Shown: positions 27,089-34,357, numbered from the stretch's first letter. The stretch: DNA of 64,000 bases from Gammaproteobacteria bacterium (GCA_030425195.1 JAUIAV010000007.1:62001-126000), one strand, 5' to 3'. Translations and numbers: made by a program. The notes: generated by a model from the letters alone, not told the origin.

Positions 27089-27636
27089 GTGAGATTCACT
27101 CTGACGTTCGCCCGCGCTTCGTCGTCGGCCTCGAAGAATTCAGCCTGCCTGAAACCGAACGGCCCGGCCAGCAGCAGGTGGGGGAAGGACTCGACCCGGG
27201 TGTTGAAGACCCGTACCGCTCCGTTGTAATAACGCCGGGCGTACTGCAGGTGATCCTCGACCTCCGTGAGACTGGTCTGCAGAGATCTGAAGTTCTCATC
27301 CGCCTGCAGCTCGGGATAGGCTTCCTGCACGGCGATGAGCCGATGCAGCCCGGCTTCCATCGCATCCTCCAGCGCCGCGCGTTCGGGCAGACGGCGGGCG
27401 GACTCGCTCCGCGCACGGAGCTCCGTGACCGCTGCCAGCGTGGCCTGCTCGTAATCCGCATAGGCCTTCACCGCCTTGACCAGCTGCGGCACCAGGTCAT
27501 GCCGCCGGACCAGCTGCACGTCTATGTCGCTCCAGGCATTCCTGACCTGGTTGCGGTCTCTGACCAGTGCGTTGTAGATCCAGATCCCCAGACCCACGAA
27601 GAGCACGGCCGCACCAGCGGCGACGGTCGTCAGCAT
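27085..27636 (-). CDS. lemA: LemA family protein
   Basis: A 183-residue LemA protein: one N-terminal membrane helix (residues 4-22), then a long helical bundle beginning V-R-N-A-W-S-D-I-D-V-Q-L-V-R-R-H-D-L-V-P, the family signature, and a later A-R-R-Y-Y-N-G-A-V-R-V-F-N-T-R motif. The role is not settled; members sit in the envelope with the globular part on one side of the membrane. It forms a translationally coupled pair with the DUF2207 gene and begins 16 bases after the selenoprotein candidate, so all three may share a message. Confidence 0.92.
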   Translation of the reverse strand: MLTTVAAGAAVLFVGLGIWIYNALVRDRNQVRNAWSDIDVQLVRRHDLVPQLVKAVKAYADYEQATLAAVTELRARSESARRLPERAALEDAMEAGLHRLIAVQEAYPELQADENFRSLQTSLTEVEDHLQYARRYYNGAVRVFNTRVESFPHLLLAGPFGFRQAEFFEADDEARANVRVNLT

Positions 27637-27652
27637 CCGTCACCCGCAGCGC

Positions 27653-27994
27653 TCAGGTGAGCACCTCCCCGTAGGCGTCTTCGTTGAAACCGACCAGCAC
27701 CGTGCTGCCGACGATGGCGGTCGGTGCCCTGAGGTTTCCGGTGGGGCCCAGCATGGCATCCACCGTCGCCCCGGCAATCCGCGTGCCGAGCTCGTACTCG
27801 GTCACCTTCCTGCCCTTGGCCACGATGAGTCGACGGGCGCCTTTCAGGAGCTTGCGGGCATCCTCTTTCTGCAGCTTTCTGCTCGCCGGGATGGTTTCTT
27901 CGATCTCGATGCTGTTTGCCTCCAAGAACTTGGATGCTCGGGTACAGCTGGTTCAGCCCTTTCGGAAGTAGTACCAGTTGACGCTGGCTGACAT
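27653..27994 (-). CDS. ArsC/glutaredoxin-like selenoprotein candidate (TGA read as Sec14)
   Basis: Read through one in-frame TGA (27953-27955), this gene codes for 113 residues. The start ATG at 27994 has an AGGAGA ribosome site (28003-28008). Residues 7-17 read W-Y-Y-F-R-K-G-U-T-S-C, with TGA exactly at the first position of a C-x-x-C redox motif (U14, C17). R-A-P at residues 89-91 supplies the cis-Pro of a thioredoxin fold, followed by a V-G-F-N end typical of ArsC/Spx-like proteins. A SECIS-like hairpin begins 4 bases after the TGA. Likely a redox enzyme with selenocysteine as nucleophile; substrate unknown. A call starting after the TGA (TTG at 27925) would lose the active site. The alternative is a nonsense mutation of a Cys form (TGC/TGT to TGA), made less likely by the hairpin and the intact remainder. 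No selA/B/C is in the window. Confidence 0.8.
27911..27948 (-). promoter_or_regulatory. bacterial SECIS-like hairpin
   Basis: On the minus strand an outer stem GCUGU/ACAGC (27944-27948 with 27911-27915) encloses an inner stem of 8 positions, GCAUCCAA with UUGGAGGC (27930-27937 with 27918-27925; one A-G mismatch), and a 4-base loop GUUC (27926-27929). The loop starts 23 bases after the UGA and its first base is G followed by U. Bacterial SECIS elements usually have 16-37 bases to the apical loop and a G in its first two positions; the exact consensus is from general knowledge. It would recruit SelB. Confidence 0.72.
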
Positions 27995-28002
27995 GTCCGG
28001 AT

Positions 28003-28008
28003 TCTCCT
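28003..28008 (-). promoter_or_regulatory. ribosome binding site of the selenoprotein gene
   Basis: AGGAGA on the minus strand, 8 bases before the ATG at 27994. It places translation initiation upstream of the in-frame TGA, which is the main evidence that the TGA is normally read through. Confidence 0.75.
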
Positions 28009-28034
28009 GTCATCGGGTGGTTGATACGGGTGGC

Positions 28035-28040
28035 ATTGTA
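28035..28040 (-). promoter_or_regulatory. possible -10 hexamer TACAAT before the selenoprotein gene
   Basis: TACAAT (5 of 6 consensus matches) on the minus strand, 40 bases before the start codon. No convincing -35 element is seen 16-18 bases further upstream. Confidence 0.28.
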
Positions 28041-28073
28041 GCGCCGAGTGCGCGGCCTTGCCCCTTACCGACG

Positions 28074-29630
28074 TCAGCCGAGCAGCTCTTCGTACAGCGG
28101 ACCCAGATAGTCACGCCGCTCCGGCGACAGATACCCGAAGTTCGACCCCCGGTCGATCAGCTCCCAGTATTGAGGACGGTCCTCGTTTTCCAGCTGCTGG
28201 CGCAGACGCAGCAGCCGGCTGGACCGCTCTCCCTTCAGGTCCTCCACCATGCGGTCGAGGCGCTGGCGGTCGCCCCGCATCAGGAACAGCGTCGCCAGCT
28301 GAATCTGCGAACGGCGGACACCCAGGAGACTGTCCTCCTGCTTTTCCTCCCGGATTTCCTCGTCCAGATCGAGCAGCACCTCCAGAAGCGGGTCCACCTG
28401 GTCGCTGTCCAGTGTCAGCGCATGCTCGATCAGCCGGACCACGTCGTAGGCTGCCGCATCCAGCAGGAAGGAGATGCCGTTGAGATGCGCGAGCTGGCCG
28501 TACTCACTGAAGAAGCCGGCGATCTCGAACGCTCTCTCTCCCTGGCCCTGCTCGAGCAGGTGTTCGGCCACCTCGCGGTAGCGGTCCATCAGATAGTAGG
28601 CCGTTCGCGCGTCCCGGGCGTTGATCGTCGTGCGCAGGAAACTGTTGAAGCTTCGCACGCAGAGCCAGAGCAGGTCGGGATTGCCGGTCCCCAGATCCTT
28701 GGCCACCTGGCAGGTATTGATGCCGATCAGGTTGGCCACGTCCCGGGCATTGCCCGCACTCTGCGACATGAGCGCATTGAGCTGACGGAAGATCTTGGTC
28801 TCCAGCCAGATGCGCTCCTGCTCGACATCGTCGATGGCGTCGTCGGTGAGCGCGACGAAATCCGGATCCCGCGCGATGGCTTCCGTGATCCCGTACCAGC
28901 CTTCGGGCAGGCGTGCCCGCAGCTGTGCGTAGTCATAGACGATGGCGACCATGCCGTTGATTCCGCTCATGGCGATGCTGCGATCACCCTGCTCTATGGC
29001 GCCGCGGGTCACGTCCTGCAGCTCGTCGATGGCCGTCAGCGTCATCCGTTGCGCCGGTTCGACGGCGGTGCGGATGCCATCCTCGATCGCCTTCACCGCA
29101 TTCCGGCAGATCCGCTTGATCACGCTGATCGGCGACAGAAAGGTGAAAACGAAATAGATGTACGGGAGCAGGAGCAGCAACGAAACGGTGACCAGGGTGA
29201 AAGCAACGAAAAAACCCGCGTGAGGAAGGATGCCGGCGTCATCGTGGCTCAGCGTGATCCCGATCCACACGCACTGAATCGTCGTAATGAGGAAAAGCCC
29301 CAGAACGATCATGTTCACGGGTTCCCGGACGAAGAGCCTCGTGATCAGATGACTGAACCGGGTCGCCGCAAGCTCGACAACGATGGCGACCACGGTGATG
29401 GCGATTCCGAGGACGGCCGCCACCACCTCCGCCGCACCGCTGACCGCATCCAGCGCGCCCCGGTCATCGAGGGTATGCAGCCAGGCAGCCGGGTCCGTGA
29501 GCAGGGTGGCGCCGCTGAGTGCCGCGGATACCAGCCAGACACCGAGCGCGGCAAGTCCCAGGCAGACAAAGGCCAGGAAGGCGCTGGACAGAGGCGATCT
29601 GTCCCGATAGCGGGTGATCTGAGGGCGCAT
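28074..29630 (-). CDS. DUF2254-type membrane protein
   Basis: A 518-residue protein with four hydrophobic helices in the first 165 residues (about 18-38, 65-88, 105-125, 138-160), followed by a long soluble alpha-helical region rich in Asp, Glu, Arg and Leu. The pattern V-A-I-V-V-E-L-A-A-T-R-F-S-H in helix 2 and the F-S-P-I-S-V-I-K-R turn after helix 4 match the DUF2254 group of predicted membrane proteins. Function is unknown. The soluble part shows helical-repeat character and could act as a scaffold. It is 79 bases upstream of the selenoprotein candidate. Confidence 0.78.
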   Translation of the reverse strand: MRPQITRYRDRSPLSSAFLAFVCLGLAALGVWLVSAALSGATLLTDPAAWLHTLDDRGALDAVSGAAEVVAAVLGIAITVVAIVVELAATRFSHLITRLFVREPVNMIVLGLFLITTIQCVWIGITLSHDDAGILPHAGFFVAFTLVTVSLLLLLPYIYFVFTFLSPISVIKRICRNAVKAIEDGIRTAVEPAQRMTLTAIDELQDVTRGAIEQGDRSIAMSGINGMVAIVYDYAQLRARLPEGWYGITEAIARDPDFVALTDDAIDDVEQERIWLETKIFRQLNALMSQSAGNARDVANLIGINTCQVAKDLGTGNPDLLWLCVRSFNSFLRTTINARDARTAYYLMDRYREVAEHLLEQGQGERAFEIAGFFSEYGQLAHLNGISFLLDAAAYDVVRLIEHALTLDSDQVDPLLEVLLDLDEEIREEKQEDSLLGVRRSQIQLATLFLMRGDRQRLDRMVEDLKGERSSRLLRLRQQLENEDRPQYWELIDRGSNFGYLSPERRDYLGPLYEELLG

Positions 29631-29697
29631 CTCCGGGAGCCTGCCGGAAATTCAGAGTTGGCGCCAGAGGCACCGGCGGCGCGGCTTGCGCAACGAA

Positions 29698-30018
29698 TCA
29701 GTACGGATTGGTTCCACCGGGGCCGATACCCCGGTAACCGAACTGGGATTCCTCGACGATGGCATCATTGGCCGCCCGCTGCCCCCCTTCCCGCATGGCA
29801 TCCCACTGACTCTGCTTCAGACAGTAGCGCCGCTGGATGCGGCTGCCGGTGGGCGCCATCCGCTTGCAGACCATGGGGTCTTCGGTCACCTCGCGCCGGG
29901 TTTCCGCCGGGTCGGATGGCGTGCCCGTCCCCGCCTGTGCCGCCAGGCCCGCGGCCGCCAGCAGACCGCAGACCAGAATCCCCGTGCCGAGCCGGATCGG
30001 TTTCTGCCGGACGCTCAT
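29698..30018 (-). CDS. small secreted protein, unknown function
   Basis: A 106-residue protein with an N-terminal signal peptide (M-S-V-R-Q-K then a hydrophobic stretch ending about A-A-Q-A). The mature part has two Cys (M-V-C-K-R-M and R-R-Y-C-L-K-Q-S) that probably form a disulfide in the periplasm, and S-Q-W-D-A-M-R near the C-terminus. Short periplasmic proteins with this V-C-K-R ... Y-C ... W pattern are common in gammaproteobacteria and lack a known function. The ATG at 30018 has a good AGGGAGGT ribosome site; an upstream extension is rejected because it would bury the signal peptide. Confidence 0.72.
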   Translation of the reverse strand: MSVRQKPIRLGTGILVCGLLAAAGLAAQAGTGTPSDPAETRREVTEDPMVCKRMAPTGSRIQRRYCLKQSQWDAMREGGQRAANDAIVEESQFGYRGIGPGGTNPY

Positions 30019-30135
30019 CTGCACCTCCCTGATTGGATCACCGAACGCTGTGAAACCATAACAGAACCCAGGCAGGGCCCGCCGGTCATCGTCGGCGTCC
30101 ATCACCAGGCAATCCACCGGGCAGCATCCCGCCGC

Positions 30136-30151
30136 TGGCTCGATAATTGCT
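30136..30151 (+). promoter_or_regulatory. sigma-54 promoter of flgA
   Basis: TGGCTCG then ATAA then TTGCT: the invariant GG (30137-30138) and GC (30149-30150) are 10 bases apart, and only one position of the TGGCACG-N4-TTGCW consensus differs. Transcription should start near 30162. Confidence 0.78.
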
Positions 30152-30175
30152 TCGTTGAATTACATGAACGCGTTC

Positions 30176-30931
30176 ATGCCCGGAAATCACGGATTTTTGA
30201 CGTTGCGGCTCAGTCCGTCGCGCACTGCCGTGATCCTGCTGCTGATGCTGATGCTGATGCTGATCCACGGTAGCACTGTCCAGGCCGAAACCGGCGCCTG
30301 GCAGACCACGGATTCCATCCGGGCCGCCGCGGAATCGCATGCCGGAGCAAGCCTCTCCCGCCCGGGTCTGAACGTGAAAGTCAGCGTGGGCGCTCTGGAC
30401 AACCGGCTGAAGCTCGTCCGTTGCGATCAGCCCCTGCAGGCGTTCACGCCGCCGAACACGGAGATCCGTCAGAACCTGGTGATCGGCGTCCGCTGCCGGG
30501 GCTCCAGCCCCTGGAAGGTGTACGTGCCGGTCAAGCTGTCGGCCCGGCGCCAGGTGCTCGTCACCAGCAGGCCACTGGCGCGTGGGGAGGCGCTCACCCG
30601 CGGGGACGTCCGACTCGAAATACGCGACATCACCACCACCCGGGGAGCTTATCTCACTGACTTGAGCCAGTTGAGCGGCAAGATCCTGAAGCGGACGGTG
30701 CCGGAAGGCCGGCTGGTCACTGCCGACCTGCTCAACGACGAGGACATCATCAAACGCGGGCAGCGGGTGACGCTGCTGGTGACCCAGTCCGGCTTCATGG
30801 TTCAGATGGCGGGCACCGCGCTCTCGGACGGCACCATCAACGAACGGATCCGGGTGGAAAACGATTCGTCCCGGCGGACGGTAGAAGGCATCGTGCGCTC
30901 TCCCAAGCTCGTCGAAGTGATCTCCTACTGA
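30176..30931 (+). CDS. flgA: flagellar P-ring assembly chaperone FlgA
   Basis: Periplasmic chaperone for FlgI during P-ring assembly. A signal peptide includes a run of Leu-Met repeats coded by a CTGATG repeat. The mature part has the SAF domain: V-T-S-R-P-L-A-R-G-E-A-L-T-R-G-D-V and R-T-V-P-E-G-R-L-V-T-A-D-L. The C-terminus has the F-M-V-Q-M-A-G-T-A-L-S-D-G and N-D-S-S-R-R-T-V-E-G motifs of FlgA. I use the ATG at 30176, because the sigma-54 promoter would start the transcript near 30162; in-frame ATG 30164 and TTG 30155 lie at or before that point. The start is therefore uncertain by a few residues. Confidence 0.93.
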   Translation: MPGNHGFLTLRLSPSRTAVILLLMLMLMLIHGSTVQAETGAWQTTDSIRAAAESHAGASLSRPGLNVKVSVGALDNRLKLVRCDQPLQAFTPPNTEIRQNLVIGVRCRGSSPWKVYVPVKLSARRQVLVTSRPLARGEALTRGDVRLEIRDITTTRGAYLTDLSQLSGKILKRTVPEGRLVTADLLNDEDIIKRGQRVTLLVTQSGFMVQMAGTALSDGTINERIRVENDSSRRTVEGIVRSPKLVEVISY

Positions 30932-31031
30932 GGAGCGGCGGATGCCCGTGGATGCAGAAGTTGATCGAACCGGCTGGACAGCATTCAGATTTCGACTCAC
31001 AGTCCATACAATATTTCAACGACACAGCCCC

Positions 31032-31058
31032 TAAAGTAATTCCGGCGTTGGCCGAATA
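31032..31058 (+). promoter_or_regulatory. sigma-28 (FliA) promoter of flgMN
   Basis: TAAAGTAA (31032-31039), an 11-base spacer, then GCCGAATA (31051-31058). It matches the FliA consensus TAAAGTTT-N11-GCCGATAA in 12 of 16 positions and lies 37 bases before flgM. The 164-base gap between flgA and flgM holds no other clear feature. Confidence 0.85.
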
Positions 31059-31095
31059 AGGGTGTGTTGTCCAGGAGAATTCCGGAGCACAACAG

Positions 31096-31395
31096 ATGGT
31101 TAACAAAATTGACGGTGTATCGGGTCAGCGCCCTGCGGCGCCGAGTCCGGGACAGAATACCCGGTCGGAGCGTGCCGGTTCGGAACGGGCATCCAATCCG
31201 GCTTCCGGCAGCGATCAGCTCAGCCTGACCAGCTCCGCCCAGCTGCTCAAGGAGCTGGGTGACGTCGTCGCTGCCACTCCGGAAGTGGACATGAGCCGCG
31301 TGGAAGCCATCAAGCAGGCCATCGCCGACGGCAGCTACAACGTGGACGCCGGCCGTATCGCCGACCAGCTCCTGAAGCTCGAAGATCAGCTCTAA
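31096..31395 (+). CDS. flgM: anti-sigma-28 factor FlgM
   Basis: A 99-residue protein that binds FliA and blocks late flagellar transcription until it is exported through the finished hook-basal body. The N-terminal half is low-complexity and disordered, as usual. The FliA-binding C-terminal half has V-D-M-S-R-V-E-A-I-K-Q-A-I-A-D-G-S-Y-N-V and I-A-D-Q-L-L-K-L-E, the standard FlgM pattern. It is transcribed from the sigma-28 promoter directly upstream, which makes the FliA-FlgM circuit autoregulated. Confidence 0.94.
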   Translation: MVNKIDGVSGQRPAAPSPGQNTRSERAGSERASNPASGSDQLSLTSSAQLLKELGDVVAATPEVDMSRVEAIKQAIADGSYNVDAGRIADQLLKLEDQL

Positions 31396-31402
31396 GGCGA
31401 GC

Positions 31403-31858
31403 ATGAACCCGGGCGCCCGACTTCAACCGCTGCGCGCCGTCATCGAAGAACTCCTCGACTGCGCCGAACGCCTGCACCAGACGCTTCTCGACGAACGGGA
31501 GGCGCTCACGCGGCACAATCTGAACACGCTGAACGCACACACCGAAGAGAAGAAGGACCTCCTCCTGCATCTGGAAGCACTCGAGATGCAGCGCCGGGCC
31601 CAGCTCAATCAGCTCGGTTTCGATGCCGCTCAGGACGCCCTCGTCCCGGAACTGGAAACCCTCTGGCAGCGTGTGCTCGATGCCCTGCGGCGCGCTCAGG
31701 AAGCGAACGAGGTGAACGGCGCCATCGTGCGCACACACCAGACCCAGACCCAGCGGGCCCTCGATCTGCTCGCCGGCCGCGACGGCGAGCAGACCCTCTA
31801 CCAGGCCGACGGCTATCAGTCCTCGCGCCTAAAATCCGGCGAAATTGCAAAGGCCTGA
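31403..31858 (+). CDS. flgN: flagellar export chaperone FlgN
   Basis: A 151-residue, mostly alpha-helical protein with heptad-like Leu spacing, following flgM by 7 bases. Position and the helical L-L-D-E-R-E-A-L-T-R-H-N segment identify FlgN, the cytosolic chaperone for the hook-associated proteins FlgK and FlgL. FlgN is weakly conserved in sequence, so the call rests on context as well as pattern. The acidic/Gln-rich C-terminus is typical. Confidence 0.85.
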   Translation: MNPGARLQPLRAVIEELLDCAERLHQTLLDEREALTRHNLNTLNAHTEEKKDLLLHLEALEMQRRAQLNQLGFDAAQDALVPELETLWQRVLDALRRAQEANEVNGAIVRTHQTQTQRALDLLAGRDGEQTLYQADGYQSSRLKSGEIAKA

Positions 31859-31933
31859 CACCCGGGCACGTCTGCTTACAGCCGGGCCACAAGCTCGCGC
31901 ATCCCATGAGCGGCTTCGACGTAAAATGTCTGC

Positions 31934-32284
31934 ATGGAGCGTCGGACCAACAAGCGCAAGCTCACCGAGACCAAGGTATTCCTGCACCATCCCGAGATGC
32001 CGGCCGAACCCTGCGTGACCCGGGATCTGAGTGCCGACGGTGTTTTCGTGATCACGCCCCATGCGACGGCCCTGAACGTCCGCGCGGTGCTTCAGATGAC
32101 GTTTGCCGTCGATCTCGGCAATCTCACCCGCCTGTATGATTTCACGGCGACCGTGGTGCGGGTCAGCGACGACGGCGTGGCCCTCGCCATCGACCGCAGC
32201 CGGCCGGCCAGATCCCGGGCAATGCCCCGACGGGTCGAACAACGCCACACGGGCACCGCCGACATCCTGCCACTGCGCCGCTGA
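31934..32284 (+). CDS. PilZ-domain cyclic-di-GMP receptor
   Basis: A 116-residue single-domain PilZ protein. The two halves of the c-di-GMP site are both present: R-T-N-K-R at residues 4-8 (R-x-x-x-R) and D-L-S-A-D-G at 31-36 (D-x-S-x-x-G). It should therefore bind c-di-GMP. It sits between flgN and fliK inside the flagellar locus, 75 bases after flgN. A function as a motility brake or in export or gene control is inferred from the location. It is not the longer YcgR type with a flagellar-motor N-domain. Confidence 0.87.
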   Translation: MERRTNKRKLTETKVFLHHPEMPAEPCVTRDLSADGVFVITPHATALNVRAVLQMTFAVDLGNLTRLYDFTATVVRVSDDGVALAIDRSRPARSRAMPRRVEQRHTGTADILPLRR

Positions 32285-32357
32285 CGGCGCGGGTTTCTGG
32301 CCCGTTCCCTGCATCACCTTAGAGAGGTCCGAACCGTGACTAGAGGGAGACTTGTCC

Positions 32358-33653
32358 GTGTCCGAACAGGTTGGGGCCAGCCTGGTGCTGGCCCAGATGC
32401 TGCTTCCCGCCCAGAGCGGTGCTTCGAGCGTGGTCCAGGCCGTATCGGCCGGCTCCGCAGGTACCCCGGAGGCACTGGCAGATCCGGCGCAACCCGTTGA
32501 TCTGCTGAGCGAAAATCCACCGGTTTTCGCCGCGCTGCTGAACGAGTTCGCCAATCTCGAGCTGGAGGGCGTCGCCCGCATGGAGGCGTCCGATCTGATC
32601 CGGGTTCGCGTGGATACCACCCTGCCGTACACGACTCCGGCGACCGGCATGACTTCGCCGGACACCGGCATGGCTGTGCCGGACCCCGGCGCCGAGATGC
32701 TGGCGGCCGATACGCTTCTGCCGACCGGCGCCGATGACCCGGCCGTGGTTCCCGTGCCGGATCCGGTACGCCGTTCGACGGCGTCCGCACAACCGCTCCC
32801 TGAATCCGCAGACACCCTGCTGCGACTGGATGCGGACATCGCCGTTCCGGAACCCGGCACCCGGGTCGGGGCCGACGTCGGTGCGCTCCACCAGCCCCCC
32901 TTCGGGGCGCGGGGGGACGCGATCCCGGTGCCCCCGGCCAGTGTCCCTGCTCAGAACACCGGGACTGAAGCGGGTGTTGCCGCACGCCCGGAAGCAGGTG
33001 CCGCCGCCGCTGGACTCAGTGACGCGGCCCTCGCCGAAGAATTCTCCGACCAGAGCGGGCAGCGTGATCGGGGCGGTGAACAGCGCCCGCCGCTTGCCGA
33101 CCCTGCGGCCCGTGCACCCGCCATCCAATTCAGCCAGACTTCTCCAGAGGCTGGATCGCTCCTCGCGAGTCCATCCACATTGCCCGCATCCGGACCCGCA
33201 TCCGGGCCTGCACCTGGTCATCCGACCCCGGCGGGTCTGCCCTCCGCCCTGCTGTCACTGCAGGGTGCACCCGCCGAGTGGGCAGAACCGCTGGCCCAGA
33301 GACTCGCCGGCCTGGCGACCCGGGGTGCCAACACGGCGGAAGTGCGCCTCCACCCGCCGAGCCTCGGCCAGCTGGAGGTGCGGATCACCCTGCACAACGA
33401 TCAGGCGAGCATCTCGCTCGCCAGCGCGAGTCCGGAAGTCAGAGAAGCGCTTCAGCAGGCCCTGCCACGCCTGGACAGTCTGCTGGACAGCCTCGGTATC
33501 GAGCTTGCCGACACCCAGATCACCGATCGCGAACAGCAGGCGTCTGATCAGGAGGGCGGCGAAACCGCACAGCGCTCGAACGGCGACGGCGGCACCGGCG
33601 CAGCGGATGCCGCGCCCGCCACACCGGTCGGTCTCATCGACGCCTGGGCCTGA
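32358..33653 (+). CDS. fliK: flagellar hook-length control protein FliK
   Basis: Secreted ruler that sets hook length and switches FlhB specificity. The N-terminal 280 residues are Pro/Ala/Thr-rich and low-complexity. The conserved C-terminal Flg_hook domain (residues about 300-400) contains T-A-E-V-R-L-H-P-P-S-L-G-Q-L-E-V and the L-R-E/E-A-L-Q-Q-A-L-P-R-L-D-S-L-L region. The start is GTG 32358, chosen because the AGGGAGA ribosome site sits 8 bases upstream; a TTG at 32352 is too close to it. Length (431 residues) is normal. A possible terminator follows at 33720. Confidence 0.93.
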   Translation: MSEQVGASLVLAQMLLPAQSGASSVVQAVSAGSAGTPEALADPAQPVDLLSENPPVFAALLNEFANLELEGVARMEASDLIRVRVDTTLPYTTPATGMTSPDTGMAVPDPGAEMLAADTLLPTGADDPAVVPVPDPVRRSTASAQPLPESADTLLRLDADIAVPEPGTRVGADVGALHQPPFGARGDAIPVPPASVPAQNTGTEAGVAARPEAGAAAAGLSDAALAEEFSDQSGQRDRGGEQRPPLADPAARAPAIQFSQTSPEAGSLLASPSTLPASGPASGPAPGHPTPAGLPSALLSLQGAPAEWAEPLAQRLAGLATRGANTAEVRLHPPSLGQLEVRITLHNDQASISLASASPEVREALQQALPRLDSLLDSLGIELADTQITDREQQASDQEGGETAQRSNGDGGTGAADAAPATPVGLIDAWA

Positions 33654-33719
33654 ACCGCCACCCAGCGCGGCCGTCAGGGATCCGTGATCGGGACAGTCAA
33701 TAATCCGATCACCCAGCCG

Positions 33720-33746
33720 TCCGGCTGAACGACCGGAATTTTTATT
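33720..33746 (+). terminator. possible Rho-independent terminator after fliK
   Basis: TCCGG (33720-33724), an 8-base loop and CCGGA (33733-33737) form a stem, followed by ATTTTTATT. An additional 8-base inverted repeat (33684-33691 with 33705-33712) precedes it. It separates fliK from the sigma-54 promoter of the fliL operon. The stem is short, so strength is uncertain. Confidence 0.45.
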
Positions 33747-33781
33747 CCTTCAATTTCAGTCGGTTACGTACATCTCGCCGG

Positions 33782-33797
33782 TGGTACGGTTTTTGCT
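33782..33797 (+). promoter_or_regulatory. sigma-54 promoter of the fliL-fliR operon
   Basis: TGGTACG, then GTTT, then TTGCT: GG at 33783-33784 and GC at 33795-33796 are 10 bases apart. One mismatch to the consensus. The predicted start is near 33808, 22 bases before fliL. Confidence 0.82.
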
Positions 33798-33829
33798 CAG
33801 CCTCTTCCAGCCCCCACGAGAGACCCGAG

Positions 33830-34357
33830 ATGGCAGAAACCGCGGACGCAGCTGAAGAGTCGCCAAAAGCAAAACTGGGCCTGATGCAGATCCTGGCCAT
33901 CATCGGCCTGGTCATCGTGACCCAGGTGGTGATGAAGGTCGTCCTGGATACCTTCTTCCCACCCCAGGCCGCAATGGAGACTGCCGAGGATGCCGAAGCG
34001 GAGGCGGACGTCGAAGAGGTTCCGGTGGAAGAGCTCGAACCGGCCAACTATCTGCCGCTGGACCCTGCTCTGGTGGTCAACATCCAGGACAAGGGGAACT
34101 CCCAGTATCTGCAGACCTCCATCCAGCTGATGACGCGCGACACGGAAGTGTACGAAGCGGCGAAGCTGCACGCGCCGGCGATCCGCAGTGCGCTCATCAT
34201 GCTGTTCTCCACCGTGGAGTACGAATCGCTTTCCACCGTGGACGGCAAACGGGCGCTGCAGGACAGCGCCAGAGCGCGGATCGACGAGGTGCTCAGCGAG
34301 CTTGCCGGTGTGGAAGGTGTCGATGCGGTCTATCTCACCAGCATGGTGTTCCAGTGA
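33830..34357 (+). CDS. fliL: flagellar basal body-associated protein FliL
   Basis: A 175-residue inner-membrane protein with one helix (residues about 21-40) and a periplasmic domain. The domain has Y-L-P-L-D-P-A-L-V-V-N and the D-K-G-N-S-Q-Y-L-Q-T-S-I-Q-L stretch of FliL. It surrounds the MotB/PomB periplasmic part and helps open the stator channel. First gene of a long operon with a sigma-54 promoter; fliM starts at its stop codon. Confidence 0.93.
   Translation: MAETADAAEESPKAKLGLMQILAIIGLVIVTQVVMKVVLDTFFPPQAAMETAEDAEAEADVEEVPVEELEPANYLPLDPALVVNIQDKGNSQYLQTSIQLMTRDTEVYEAAKLHAPAIRSALIMLFSTVEYESLSTVDGKRALQDSARARIDEVLSELAGVEGVDAVYLTSMVFQ

Noticed and set aside
27653-27925. Short hypothetical protein starting at TTG 27925
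   Set aside because: It lacks the active site, has no usable ribosome site and fits better as the 3' part of the selenoprotein candidate.
27653-27994. Pseudogene with a nonsense codon at position 14
   Set aside because: Kept as the main alternative, but the TGA lies exactly at the redox Cys position and a SECIS-like hairpin follows. A random nonsense mutation would not explain these two facts together.
27978-30032. Long plus-strand open frame (about 680 codons) opposite DUF2254 and the secreted protein
   Set aside because: It is antisense to a well-supported membrane protein gene, has an unnatural composition rich in Arg, His, Gln and Asp, and has no motif. High-GC codon bias creates such frames.
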